From Agelaius tricolor (taxonomy: Eukaryota; Chordata; Aves; Passeriformes; Icteridae): a DNA stretch of 64,000 bases. Shown in pieces: positions 37,186 to 50,747 of the stretch. The notes beneath the pieces are model-generated. The model searched no databases. It was not told the DNA's origin and worked only from the letters and a program-made list of their open reading frames with translations. Position 1 is the stretch's first letter. Each line of letters opens with the position of its first letter. Where the stretch lies: positions 11,609,501-11,673,500 of the forward strand of contig JALJCS010000024.1 of NCBI GenBank assembly GCA_023055355.1, read 5' to 3'. Position numbers and translations under genes: made by a program.

Positions 37186-38514
37186 AACCAGAGTTCTGCA
37201 ATATTCTTATATTTTCTTTTACTAACAACAGGAAAGAATTACCTTCTAGCATTGCTATTTTATTCACTGAAAACTGACACTTCCTTCTGCTTTAGCATCA
37301 GTTCATTGTAAGAATTCTTTGCCATCTTTTAATTAACCTGGCATGATGATCTCAGTACAGTCCCAAATAAAATTAACATCAAACACTCATATGGAATTGT
37401 TCTAGGAAATAACTTGGGTGATGAACATATACCATATGGTAGTCTTTAAAAACAAAAGCTGCCAAATACCATATTTAATGTGACTATCCTGGCATACTCA
37501 TGAGGACTGTAAAAATCAAAAATAATTCTCAGCACTGCTCACTTCAAAGGATCACAAAATATTTTATACAAACTATCTATCTTTCTGAAATCAGCTCACC
37601 TACCACTTAAAACAGTGCAGTGAAATGCAGCAGCTATTGCAGTAAAGCACAGCAAATTGGAACAGCAATTTTAGGGCAGGTAATGAAGACAAATGGTGTA
37701 TCTTGTTTAAACTGCAGGGGCAGAAGGTAATTACCCAAATTTCGAGCCAGCTGAGATACCAGACCTAACACCTCTCTTGCAGAAAAGTGTCAGTCATGAT
37801 TTTTATGGCTTTAAAGAGCACATGGGCAAGGCCTGGTATTAAATACTGATCAGGTAAACAAGTCAGATTCTGGGGGAGAAGAGTTCCTGCTCACATTTAT
37901 GTGTGCAATAAAATCAGTCATGGCTTTGCTATGCTGCATTGCTGGTAAGATGAGAATTTTGAGTTGATTTTATGGGCATAATCTAACATCCACTGAAATC
38001 AGTAGAAAAACATTGGTTGGATTTGGATCAGGTCTTCTTTCAGCTCTGTTTTTTTAGAGAAGGGAATTGTACTTTGGTTTATCACTTTATTGTAGTGTGT
38101 TGTCTATAGAAATGTGACAATGGTTGATTTGCAAGAGCAAAATAAGCAATCAAGGCAGGAATTTTTTCTTTAATGACCATCATCATACTTTCCCAGCATC
38201 TTTCTGCACCAACTGTTTGGCTGGACTATTCCAAGGGGTGTTGTGGCTGCTTCTGACTAATGTACACAGCTCTTTGCAACGTGAGTACTGATAGGCTCAC
38301 AAGATCCAGCTTACAATGGTTTACACCCTTTCAAATCCCAGCAAAGAGAGGGGAGAGATTCATCCTATCTAGGGTTCAAATGACCCTTTGGAGCTGCTCC
38401 TTTGTAATAATGAAGGAAGGAGCCACTGCTGCCCACTGTCCTAAATCACCTGTACAGCTAATTTCCTCATGCTCCATAAAGGAGCAGTGTTCCACAGTCC
38501 TCAGATCTCTCAGC
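37186..38514. other. AT-rich noncoding DNA
   Basis: No gene or repeat is recognised. Confidence 0.5.
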
Positions 38515-38588
38515 AGGATGGTGATTGGTCTAAGGTTGGACTCAATGATCATGAAGGTCTTTTGCAATCTAAATCATGCAGTGATTTG
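38515..38588 (+). mobile_element. CR1 LINE, short 3' end fragment
   Basis: About 75 bp with the CR1 end signature in plus orientation: AGGTTGGACTCAATGATC, then ATGAAGGTCTTTTGCAATCT, then AAATCATGCAGTGATT in place of the octamer tail. It is severely truncated. Confidence 0.8.
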
Positions 38589-41500
38589 GTGAAAAGAGTT
38601 AATTCCCTTCACCTTACTTTACAAAGTAATAAGATTGCATAATCTAGCCATTTTTGCTCACATTGTCAAACACTGTGGTAGCTTTACAACTACTTTTGAC
38701 AGTTTATCAATATTTTGCACATTTCTTCTATTCTGATTAAAATATGAGCACAATGACCTTATTCCCATCTGAAAATATTCTCTCCTTCTTAGCTTTTTCA
38801 TCAAATGTGCTTACCTCCAGGAAAAGAAAAAAAAAGTTTAGCCATTACAAATACAGCTTTTGTAGCATGGTATAGTTCACTTTTTTCAACAAATCTTTTT
38901 ACTTGGTACAGCCAAGTTCCTGACTGGCTTTAAATAAGAAAAGTAGGAGAAAAATTTGGTGGCAACTTTTGATTATTTCCCATATTAACTCACCTCTGTA
39001 TATAACTGAAGGAAGAAAAGTGGCAAAAAATCATCTCAATGAATTACCCTAACAGTTACAATTGTCCTCCTAAAGGAGAATACTCAGCCAGTAAAGGAGG
39101 AAAAAACTCCTTGTGCTCCCTGCAGTTAACCTCATTAAAGTTGCTTTCCTGATTATTCAGGATTTCTGTAAGTACTTTCAACTTAAACATTTGAAGATCC
39201 CTGTAGCTGTCAAGAGTCTGAAAGCTTTACTGATGCTCACCCCCATGGAGAACTTAAATGTTTTCCTTCTTTTCAAATTCAAATGGTATTTCATAGCCAG
39301 ATAGGATTCACCTTTAGCCATTTCCTTCTTTTATTTTAAAGTCCAAGATACACAGACTGACAGATACATCTTCACAGTCTCACTAAAGCCAAGGGGCTAT
39401 GCTGATGTGGTGTTTCACTTGCAAGGAATTGGATCAGAATTGATCAATTTCTGTCTTCAAGTCCCTCATTTATATGTCATAGGTAATGCCAGAGCACATA
39501 TCTTTTTGCCTCTCTGTTCTAAATGGCATCTCTTTAAGCCTGATTACACTAAGATTTCTGGTCTAGTTCTGTCTCTGGTACAAACAATGCAAAGACCACT
39601 CCTCTGAGGGCAGCATCTGGCTTTTGCATTAATTAGGGCAGCTGATATCACTGGTATTTCATTCCATCACTATTTTAGCAAAGATTTTAGTAGTTTAAGC
39701 ACACGCACACATGTTTTCAAAGTACAAGGCAAGCAGGATCATCTGGCAGGAAGATAACTGTGACAGTAAATATCACATCATGCTAAAAAAAAAAAAAGTA
39801 AGGCTTAGGTCTTGGTTTAGTTCTGTTTTATTTTGTTTTATTTTAAAGGACTGTAATTTCAACCATTGCTAATGCCCAGGATGGACAGGTGTAAACCATC
39901 AATTTGTGTTTGTGATTACATACTAAGAATAACTTTTTGGGAATTGTACACACTTTGCCAATTCTTAGCAGTATGTGGTTTGGATCTAAATCTCAGTAGT
40001 TTGCAAGTGGACAGGTTTGTCTTCTAACAAAAAAGTTTGAAATGAAAGCCTGATAGAAGCTAGGACACATTAGGTAGGGCTCTTCCCTAATCTGAAGCTT
40101 GGGACATCCATAGGCAGGATTTTAGCCTCAGCCTCTTTGTATGAATAGGAAAAAATGTTCCTATTAATCAGCAACTTCCTTTCTTGTGCAAATTTGGGAA
40201 CTTGAATATTTAATGTTTGTGAAAGACTTGAAAGGTACTTTTTTTGGATTTTAGTGGCAGAAGAAGAAAGGATCAGATGTATTGAAGATTCCCAGAGATT
40301 CTATCTGTCCTATTAATGTCATTTAACTGATGTATATTCCAGATATCATGATGTGGGTCATTCTGTTTTGCTTTACAATTCCCCAAACCACCACTGGATC
40401 CTGTAGGAACCCAGTCAACATTGATTCCCCATTGTCCATTGGCCCTGACCTAAGCAGCAGGACTGTGAAGCAAAGCACAGCTTGGCAACATTTGGTTGAA
40501 ATTTATAGCTCAGATGTTTAAGCTTTGAACCTGCTGCAGCTTTTCAGCTTCATATCTTTACCGTGCATTCTTTTCTCAGTAAATATAAATATTCTATCCC
40601 AGTGTAGGTGAAGTATCTTCATACTTGCTTGTATTTTTGTAGTAGATAAAAGAGGAAAAACGCCCAGATATATGGTGGCAAAGAAATGAGGGTGTAGATA
40701 AGCACTTGCTAAAGAAAAAGTGAAACAAACAGCCTGAAGTACAAATACAGCCTGTATCTGGGCAGGAAAGGGAAACACATTTTCATAAAAAAACCAAAAT
40801 GAAAGTCCTTTCAGTCTTGTTCTTTACCTAACTATATCTAATCATGCTTTAGTTTGTTGTACAGAGTGACAAATTAATTCCATGTTATTTCAAGCACTGG
40901 CTTTTTGCCATTTTTATATTTATTTCATAAGAATCTGTGACTAGAAATGTAGTTATCCAGTTGGGGCTTATTTTTAACTAGCTTTAGAGTGATAATGAAT
41001 ATGCTAAAATATTCTAAGATTCCCTAGTTTTGAATTTCAGCCTTAGCATAAGTATAACCAGGAAAAAAAAAAAAACAAACAACCAATATATAGAGCTGCT
41101 TACACTTCATTGTAACTGATGAATGACATCTGGCATAATAAGAATTAAAACCTTGTTCTAGATGGTTGATGATTAACAGATCAGCACATACTGATCTAAA
41201 TGAGGGCTCCCATAGCCCAGCCTCATTTGAGGTGAGCTGGTTCTGGCAGCAGTGCTCCTGCAGGCACCCATTCAGGCAGCTGAGGCAATAGACTTGGCTA
41301 AACACAGCCCTGCTGCAGCAGCACTGGTTTAGCACCTGTGGGATTGCCATGGCAAATGCATCTTCAAAAGAATATCCTCTGAAAAGTTCAAAGAATGGCC
41401 CAATAAAACTTCTGACAGAAGTTTTGAATTGCACAGGGAGAAACATACCTTCTTACAGAGGCCTCAAAGGAAGTCCCTGCATAGGTTTGCTGTATGCTTG

Positions 41501-43953
41501 CAGAAGGAATTTTAAACATGTACTCAAAAAGAGCCCAGAGACCTTGACCACCAGGTGAACTTCACATACTCTCACCTCACAGCACCCAACCACCCCAGCT
41601 GCAAGCCAGAGGATGGGTTTGGGGGGAGTTTGGATTTCAGAGTGGCTTCCAGTAAGGATGGCACTGGAGCCTGAAGCACCAGTCCCTCTTCCAGATCTGT
41701 TTCTGGGGACAGAAGAAAGGGACACTGGAAAATGATGTTGACAATGGCCTGTTCCTCCATCAAGGTCTTGTGAGCTTTCCTACAAAATCAGCCCAGCAAA
41801 AGCTGTCAACCCTGGAGGACCATGGCAGTCTGGTTATGCTCTGTTTTATGCAAAAGAACTGTGTTCATGCATTGCAAATAACTCTGAAACTATGCAAATA
41901 TCAACAAGCAATTTGTTTGTCTTTGGGGATTTTTAACAAATAAGTGCTTTTTTAATTGTTATAATTTTTATGACTTATCAAATATTTAAATTGGTTGATG
42001 AATTTTTTTATATGTTTGTTTTTCTGGATAGCTAATAGACATCTAGAGAAAGAAGATGGTAAAAAGAAACCTCTCTTTGCTTCCATGAATTTTCTGAAAA
42101 TTATATCCCAGTTTATGAAAGACTAATGGTCTCCAGTTCTCTCAGAAGAAGGCCAAATTATTTCTGGGCTAAACAGATGGATGGGGATACAACTCAGCAT
42201 CATAAAGTCACCCTAGGGCTTGCAGGTTAAGCTGTATAAATATATAAAAAGCATATTAATGACACTAATATAAAAATAATATATTATTGCACGTTACACA
42301 TTACAGTTGTTATATTATAGACATAAAAATGAACCTACATTTGTTATCTGTGTTGTAGTCTGAAATCCATCATCTAAGTTTGAGCATTAATTAAATTATT
42401 AATAAAAATCTATAGTATTAGTATGAAATAATCAATATGCATATATTCTCTGCACAGAGCAGGCAAATATAAATTTATTTTCTTGTTAGAAAATCAGACC
42501 TTTTTTTCATAAAAAAAATTTTTTTGAGTTAAGGAAAATTCAAACAAGGAGATAGGCCCACAGGGAACAGAGATCAAACACAGTCAAAATACAACTCCAG
42601 TGATAAACAGTAGTAGCTGATCAGAATTGAAATATTTTCATTCTCTAAGTAAATATTTTGTCTGGAGATTTATTTTTTTTACCAGTTCCTTGCCATCACA
42701 TACTTTTCTGCAATAAATGCAAACTGTTGCATGAAGCCACTTACAACATTTCAGACTTCCCTCTGAAAATCAGGTCAAATGACAAATTGCAAGGTGTTCC
42801 TAATGGATCAGAACACTTGGGGTGGTGCAGGCTTGCTGGGAGGGAACGAGTCTGTGTTTTTGGTCTTCCATTTTGTAATTAGTTGTGGAAAACAGAGAAC
42901 AGAAGGAGGAGGAGAATTTATGTTGGACTGGGCATCTGTAAAGCATCTTGACAAATATGGGCTGTGCTATGAAAAGGCTCTTACTTGAAGTGTTTCTGCA
43001 TGTGGGGCTTTTGGATGAGTAATTGTTGTCAAAAGCCCCATGTCCACTCGCAGTGAGTGAGAAACACTATAAGTGTTAAATATCTCTTCTTTAAAATACC
43101 AGTGATGAAACATCATCAACAACAAGAAAATAAGAGTCCTCTATCCCAACTGAGCACAAGTGTAAGTTCTATGTTCTTTAAGTAAAAAGAATGTGGAAAC
43201 ATATTGGGTTATTCCTCATCTGTTTGGGTAATAAAACACGTGCCTTTGTATGTCAGAATATCAGAGAGTAAATAAAAATTCACTTCTATCACATAGGCCC
43301 TGTAAATTCATTGTCAGCTTTGAAAAATTAAGACAAAACAAACACAAATCATTGCAAAATTGAAATTGCTATGTAGCATACTCAGTTTCATTTATAAGCA
43401 AACAAAACATTAAATTTGCAACAGTGACATGTCTACGCTTTAATTTAGAAAATGTTTTTGTAAAATCTTTTAATAAATTTCCAGTCAATTAAATATTGAA
43501 ATTGTATGGAGATTTGTGATGTATTTATATACCTTTTTGAGTGCAGCAGAATGGAAAACAAAAATGCTGAAAACTAAAAAACTGCCAAAGTATTTATTTA
43601 AACATCTGTCTGCAGAACGGCAGGGTCTTTCGTGTTTATACTAAAAGTTTATTTATTTTTTAAATTTTCATGTGTGTACAAAGCTGGTTGTGGCTAAATG
43701 AACTGTAAGAAAGCTGTAACTTGATGATGCAGTGCTTTCACTCAATCTCAACAGAAATTAAATGTTTTTTTAAAACACCTCTGAATGAAGAAGAAACTGT
43801 GTTGGAACTTTATTGCCAACGTAATAAATCAACTACTGAAAAATTTACACATTTATATTGGTGAGATAGGCTAAGGACAGTCCTTAGCAAGCAGTAACCC
43901 TCAGGACAAGAGGTTATAGGAACATGGCTCCAGGGCTGACTATAAGGAAGCAC
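38589..43953. other. AT-rich noncoding DNA
   Basis: More than 5 kb without a recognised gene or mobile element. A 140-codon minus-strand frame (41024-41446) runs through a poly(A) tract and lacks domain signals. The patch at 41170-41760 is GC-richer. An AT-rich simple stretch lies at about 42235-42290. Confidence 0.5.
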
Positions 43954-44066
43954 TGGTGATCCCACGTGCATTGGTGATCCCACACTCATTGGTGATCACA
44001 CGTGCATTGGTGATCCCACACTCATTGGTGATCCCACGTGCATTGGTGATCCCACCATTGGTGCTT
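43954..44066 (+). repeat. 18-bp minisatellite with alternating E-boxes
   Basis: Five full units and a shortened sixth. Odd units are TGGTGATCCCACGTGCAT (or CACACGTGCAT) and even units are TGGTGATCCCACACTCAT. This A-B-A-B-A order means the array grew by copying a 36-bp dimer. Odd units each contain the palindromic E-box CACGTG, at 43963, 43999 and 44035. The sixth unit lacks three bases and the array fades at TGGTGCTTCTGCC. No gene is evident. Confidence 0.95.
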
Positions 44067-46955
44067 CTGCCTATGATCAAGGTAGTGCCCTTTCCAGCTG
44101 GTTTTCCCTTTCCATGGTTGCTGTCTGCACACAAGCCTTTTTGGAGTCCTTCAATGGACCTCTGGCTTTCCCAAGATGATGTTCCTGGGAAGAGATGGGT
44201 TCTCTGTGCATGTCAAGAATGCACAAACTCATCCATTGTTAACTGATAACTCCAAGCTGACTGCTAGTTGTTGATGCAGCAATTCACCACACAGTGCTTG
44301 TTTAGCCAAGTGCCCCAAGTCCTTGGTGACACACTGGGAAGAGAGAGGATTTAGTGGGTATAGCAGGGTACTGATGAAAGTTTAGATACTGCTGCAGAAC
44401 ATGCAAAAAAAAAATAGAAAGTGATGCTGGATGACTATTTGGACAGTGGGACCTAACAGAAAGAAGAGAGATATGTGGTAGCCTTACACCTGAAAAGCTT
44501 TTTCTACAGTTTCAGTGTCTCCTTGCAGCTTGGTTCTTAGAAAATGTTTTCTCATCTTTTTTAATACCTTTTTCATATGGAATGCATTACTGGGCCCCAT
44601 GTGTGATCTTTAAATCTGCCAGTTCATAATCTTGATAATTCAGAATAACAGCTTATCACAAGTTATGAAAGAATTAAACCTAAAAATTCTGCTGCTATTA
44701 CACCAGCTTGTCACTGTAAATGGAATGATGGATTTCAGTGCACTTCCTTGATAGAAACTTAAATACATAAAATTGGTATCAATTATCTCTGTTTGACACC
44801 ATCGTATTAATCTTCTTACTGACTACTGAAATAGGCCATCCTAGACAAGTTATACCTTTGTACTCCTTTCAAGTACGTGTATTGTGCAAGAGCTTTCATT
44901 AACTTTATCATGCCCCTTGAGCCCACTTCTCAATAACTCAATACCACCCAATTACTGACATAAAAGTCTATCACTTTATTTACAACTGAGGAGAGTCTGG
45001 AAAGGCAGTATTAGATGTGCATAACGAAAACAATTTCAGGTCTAAATTGGTAAGAATGTTGAACTGACCTTGTGGACATGCAGTTCTCTCAGACTATTCA
45101 TATGCTTGTATTTCACCATTAGAGAGTCTAATTACTGCTTCTTTTTTTCTGCTTTTTGAGACATAAAAATTTCCTGCTCACCGCATATGAAAAGTAACAC
45201 TTATCGTTCACAGGCCTAACAATATTCTTTGTAAAGGTTTCTATGCCCTTCCATTAATTTGAGGAGATCTGCCCCATTTCCTTTGAAATGTCAAAGGAAA
45301 ATTAAATGAAAAGTCTAACAAGCTCCCATTTACAAGACGTCCACTTTACTCCAAAATTTGGCTATGACATGCACTTGCTTGGTATGTAAAGTCTCTCAGA
45401 GAGCATAAGCAGCTGCATGAATTGCATTTTTATCTCTTTCAGATCAATAAGTAATATTTGGAATGAATAAACCAATTCGAAGTTATAACCATGGAGCTGC
45501 CTGGAAAGAAAAAAAAAAAAAAATAAGGAAAGTTTTATTCCTGGAGGGAACAAGAGAGAACAAAAGATAACAGAGATAAGTGGGAGAATATATAAAAAAA
45601 AGAACTTCTCAATGAATACAGAAATTTGATAAAGTACTCTTTTGAAGGTAGAAATTATTTCAGCAATACTCACCATACTGACAGACTTGAATATGAGCTG
45701 CTAAAAACTCTGTAAAGAAAGACCATATTCTATATTTTGACCTAAAAGTTCTTTATTTATCCTAGAGAACTGTTATCTCCAGAATAACTTGTTCCATTTC
45801 TTTCTTATCTCTAGTGAAAACCATTAAACTTTCTTTGTCTTTTCCCATATTCTGTCACCTCTACTACTTACTGTAATTTGCAGAGCAAAAATAACTGGTA
45901 CTTTGCATGATATAATGTGTCAACAGGTTGTAGGTTTTGGGTTGTGATTGCATCAGTTGTCTTTTTCTCACTCCAGCATCATGCCTCTTGTTACATTCAA
46001 AGATACAAAAATTATACAAACTCCACCATCCCAGCTGAGTTCTGGGGATAGCTCCTCTTTACTTTCTAGCAGATCTAACAGTGTCTCATTTCTATTTTGA
46101 TTCCAAATGTTTAATAATCCACTTTATCATCAGATTGCTTGAACACTTGGATGAACATGCTCTGGTATACTCATGCTCTGGCATCCAGTGAGACATTCAT
46201 TACCCATTACAAATAGGATTTCCTAATTTTTTCCTCCTTTTCACGATAATGTATGTGGAAACCTTGGCATATTGTCATTTGAAGTGATCATTTTTACTCA
46301 GGTCACAACTAAGAAACATTTTTTTTCTCTCTGCTGTTTTGCTCACCATAGGGAGCTATATCCTCTAGTCTGGCTACTTCAATCAGATTCCTCCTGCTCA
46401 TCACTTTCACATTCCTAACTCACTAAATCTTTGGGTTTGATCCAAACATAACAAAGCCAAAGTTTAAGTGAACTTAGGCTTATATAAATATCTCCAATTC
46501 TTCTTTCATTTGAAGAAAGGAAAGGAAGAAAATTAGTCTTAATGAATGATAGATTAATTAAATTGCAACTCAGAATATACAGGGGCAGTGGTCTATATGT
46601 TGTGTTTTCTTTTCAGTTGTCTCTTTTTTTTTTTTTCCTCAACTGGTTTTGTGTTCTTTGTGCTTCATCAGCTTTACAGTTAAATTACTAATAACAAGCA
46701 CTTTCCCTTTAAATAGTGTACTAGACCATTCAGGCATTTGCCAATAAAAAAAAAACAATAAATCAAAAGGAATCACCTGGGGGAAAAAAAAGGCAGATAG
46801 AATAAAACCACAGTCCAAGCAGGTTGTCTGATGGCTGAAATGAAGACTGCAGACTCCAAGCATCTCCAACTGTCTTTATAAGGAAAGGCAGTTGTCTTGC
46901 CCAGTGATTAGCTGTAAGGTACTGATCTGTGTTCAGAAGGGGCTCTGATATTTGC
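44067..46955. other. AT-rich noncoding DNA
   Basis: There are A or T runs at about 45509-45523, 46621-46638 and 46747-46756. No gene or element is recognised. Confidence 0.5.
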
Positions 46956-47625
46956 AGAATCACAGAACATGCTGAATTGGAAGGGACCCACAAGAATAAT
47001 TAAGTCCAACTCCTGGTCTGGCAGGCCACTGCTGACTCACATTTAACTTTGTGCTGACCAGGATCCCCCAAGTCCCTTACCATGGCATTGTTTTCCAGCA
47101 TCTCATTCCCCAGCCTGCCCATATATCTATCCAGGGTTGTCTCATCCCAGGTGCAGAATCCGGCACTTTTCCCTGCTGAATTGGGTATCTGTGATGGACC
47201 CCAGCACCTGCAAAAGCATTTTTCCCAATGGTCTTTCTTTACTAATTCCTTGAGCAGCCTGAAGTCAGGTTCTTTTTGTTGACAAGGGGTACAATGAATC
47301 CTACTAGCTCCTGTGCTAGAACCCTTTTGCCCCTCTGAGGTAGGTGCATTCTGTCAGGTGTCAATTAGACCAGGTATTGAGTAGATCCTCCCATGGCTGA
47401 CAAATCAAATTTTTCAGCTGGCACCAATCTCAAAGCATCGACCTGATGGATCTGCCTATTCCTATCAATATTATTAGTTGTTACCAGAATAATCCAGGAA
47501 ATCACTGCTTCTGCTCCTGATCCCTCTACAAATTGTCCCAGGCCCTGTAGTAATTTCTGATTGCCTGTGGGCTTATCTTTGTATTTTTATTGCACCATCC
47601 CTTCCACTGCTTTCTCAATGCACCA
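46956..47625 (-). mobile_element. CR1 LINE, minus strand, multiply deleted, ORF1 remnant
   Basis: Read on the minus strand from the 3' end, 46956-47020 holds the CR1 terminus (GGAGTTGGACTTAATTATTC, TTGTGGGTCCCTTCC, then TTCTGTGATTCTGC). Next, 47025-47190 matches internal ORF2 sequence (TGCACCTGGGATGAGACAAC and the complement of CAGGATCCCCCAAGTCCCTT), so a segment between them is gone. Then 47290-47625 resembles the esterase-like (SGNH) portion of avian CR1 ORF1. On the minus strand, blocks corresponding to 'RNRQIHQV' and to a 'LTPDRMHLPQRG..VLAQEL'-like end can be read, with stops and frameshifts. The pieces are collinear, as expected for one decayed element. The ORF1 assignment is from memory of the family. 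Confidence 0.7.
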
Positions 47626-48176
47626 GGTAGTAATACAGGCCTGTCAGACTCTGGAGCCCTCCCAAAACTTCTCTTCACCACAGATCAACAGAATTTCATT
47701 TATCCCTCTCCCCCAGGGCAGGGACTGAAAGTTCCATTCCTGTCACAGAACAGAGAAAGACTGAGGAAAGATCTGAGGACATGTGATGAGGCCAGGCCAA
47801 TAATTTTTCTTTCTCATGGATAAGGTCCATGGCTGAGGCTGTAAGGGGTCTCTCCACCCTTTAGGACTAACCACCACGTATCCCAAGCTCTTGTAAAGCA
47901 AGCTGGGCTCTTGTGTAGAGGGGAGGCTAGATAGCTTTCCCCTCCTGCCTCCTCAGTACAGGGGAGAGTCAAACCACTGCCTTGCAGTGCCCCACAAACC
48001 ATGTGGGAATGAAGATGGCTTCATCACTTTCTCCATCTATAACCTTATTCCACTTTTTTGGAATTGTACTGTAGGACATGCAAGAATATGCATTTTCTGG
48101 CATTTATATCAAGCCATGGTCTAGCCCCGAAGAACTGATGGGCTCAGTGCAGTGGTGCATGGGGGAGATGTGAAGT
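47626..48176. other. GC-richer noncoding DNA
   Basis: This may still contain upstream CR1 or another old repeat, because its composition matches the preceding element. I cannot assign it. Confidence 0.35.
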
Positions 48177-48240
48177 CTTATGATGTTGGTCAGATAAATG
48201 ATCTAAAGGTCCTTCCAGTCTCAGCCTTTATGAGTCTATT
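48177..48240 (+). mobile_element. Possible CR1-like 3' end, very short
   Basis: GGTCAGATAAATGATCTAAA, GGTCCTTCCAGTCTCAGCC, then TTTATGAGTCTATT has the layout of a CR1 terminus (GATC core, AGGTCCTTCCA block, ATTCTATG-like tail). It is only about 60 bp and diverged. Confidence 0.5.
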
Positions 48241-50747
48241 ATATCACACTCGTCACAATCATAGAGCTAAAATATGTGAGTGCCCTACCACTGATAGATG
48301 TACTGAATGTTTTTATAACCTTGCACAAAGCATTTTGACTGCAGACAATTTGTGATTTTATTCCCTGTTAGTTCTGTTTCCATCAAATCAACTTTGGTTT
48401 GACAAAATAGCTCTATTTATGGTGAAGGTCACCCCTTCATAAGCAATGATTAATTGAATCTTTTCTACAGTTAATCCATCAAAGACCTTTATTTACTATT
48501 TTTTTGACTTTGCGTCTTCAAAACTATTTATTAGTTAGTTCATTTAAAAGCACAGAACCAAATCCTGCTGTCCTTAAGGCAGAAAAGCTCTCTTAAAAGA
48601 TTGAGCTCTTTTAAAACCCCAGATTTTGCTACTTAGATTACTTCTTTCTCAGTAACCATTAAATCTGCAAATGCTTTCTTATCAAATGATAAACTGCATA
48701 GAAAAGAAAGACCATCCTGCCCTATCTACTTTTAGTTCACACCTAAAAAAGTTAATTGTCAAAAATGTTATTAACTTGATGTTGACTGCTCTTGCATAGC
48801 AAATATAGTTGAATTGGCTTTTATCTTTCCAGGTCATTACAGCACGATCACCATATCTCTCAATGCAGTAGGTTTTAATAATGGATAAACAAAGTACAGA
48901 GGGGTTAATCTCAGTATTTATGTAATACCTAATAATACATTCAGCAAAGAATCCTCAGAACAAGAAAGCTCTTTCTCATTTACTTAATCAAAAGATGCAT
49001 ACAATATGTACTTACAGTTTTACTCAGGTATTGACATTGCAGATAATGCATGATAACAAGGACATGGTCTGTGTTTACATGTGAATTAAAAAGTTATTCT
49101 AATTTATTTTTAATGATTTTAAGGATTAAAATAACTCCTCTACCCATGCTGAATCTTGTGACAAACTGCAAAGATTTTGCTTCCCCATTAGGCCATCTAA
49201 ATAAAAAGTTATGTTCCTGAAGCAAAGGCAGCCAACCACTTACATGGGACAGATGGTGGGAAAGCATTCCTGTGGGCACAGATATCAGGCAGGAATAACT
49301 CAGGAACTGTGCATCAGGGCCAAAGCTGTCCCCATTCCCTGTGTCCCTGCAACAAGCACTGTCAGAAATGGAAGAATAAATTAATGAACCCCAGTTCAGC
49401 CCTGGCCTTGTCCAGGGCAGAATCCCTAAATGAGTCTCTTTATGCTAGGCCTGAGATAATGCCACAACCCAGTCTATAGATGTGTCATATAACTGATTGC
49501 TTTCATTTAGAAATATACATAACTCCACTTATTCCCTTCTAGATCATTTAGATACTCAATTTACCAAGGTTTTAGTGCCAGAAATTCAACTAAAGGAGCA
49601 CAAGCTCTATATTGTAATAAACTTTAATTAAAATAGCTTAATAAAATGAACTTCATCTCAGAAGTGTTTCTTGCACTTTAATGTGTAAATTTTAATTATT
49701 TCATTCTGAATTAACAGAACTTGTTAAAAATGTTTGATTGTTTTTTAGAACAAAGTAGGGTGTCTGGACACTCTCAGGCACATTCAGCTTGGTGCTGTAG
49801 TCCTTTTCAGGATGAACAGAAGAGGCTTTACAACTAGTAGTCTCTTACAGGTGTTTGAATACAGAAGTGAATACTTTGCTATTCAGTACAGATGATTTTC
49901 CCCAGCCAACAGAAATGAAAAATCACAGCAGCAGATGAGAAAACCTCTAGCACCAATGTATGTGCCTTATATAAAACTGTTCTCCTCATGCAGTTCTGGC
50001 AAAAGAAAAATGTGGATTACAGTCACTCCTCCTCTAGCAGCACTTCTGTTTTCTTCTCTGCAAATGTAAACATCCTGAATTTTGTGTAAAACAATAATTG
50101 CAACAACTGTATGAAAACCAGGAATTGTTAGGTGGTTTTGTTTGTTCTGTTAGTTGTTTGTCTTTTCAGCAGGTACAAAGCCAGTGCTTAGACCTCTGTG
50201 GTGTTATTACTGTCCTGAACAGCTAAGGAGGTGTAGGGTGGTGAGTGATATGCAGGATAAAGCTCCCTGCAGTACCACTGAGACACAGTCCAAGATTTCA
50301 GCCACTGGTTTCAACCCACCCCAAGCAGGGACAGACAGACTTCAGCTGCTCAGAACCTTGTCCATTCAAGTTGTCGGTATCTCTAAGCATCTCTTCTGAA
50401 CAGAGCCAACCTAAGACCAGTGACAGCACTGCAAGTCTGTGTCTTAGATAGACATCCACTGCATTTCCCTGACAAAGTGACAGCTGGAGCCTGGGCATTG
50501 CTGGAGGAGGGTGAAATGGGCAAGAGAAGTGGCTGATGTAAAAGCTAGTGAAGAGAGCCTGCCTCTGGTGTGAAGCTGTATCTGCAGAGTGTCATCTGAC
50601 AAGGACAGAGGTGCTCAGGAGCAGCCTCCACATGCTCTTCTCTGAGTTCACCACCTTATGTCTCTGAACTGTGCTGGTTTGTCCATTAGCATGGAGCTCA
50701 TTTCCCTTGATGCTGTTTCCCCAATGCCCTGGTATCCTACCCAGAAA
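48241..50747. other. AT-rich noncoding DNA
   Basis: No gene is recognised. TAAT/ATTA-rich stretches at 48420-48480 and 49600-49720 could be conserved noncoding DNA. The last few hundred bases before the CR1 are GC-richer and unassigned. Confidence 0.45.

Noticed and set aside
37015..37311. 98-codon frame rich in phenylalanine, valine and tryptophan, like a membrane protein
   Set aside because: It is a translation of a T/G-only low-complexity tract and so a composition artefact.
41024..41446. 140-codon minus-strand open frame
   Set aside because: It runs through a poly(A) tract that gives a run of phenylalanines. There is no domain, promoter or splice context.
43954..44066. CRISPR-like array of regular short repeats
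   Set aside because: The units abut directly with no unique spacers, and the host is a vertebrate. This is a minisatellite.
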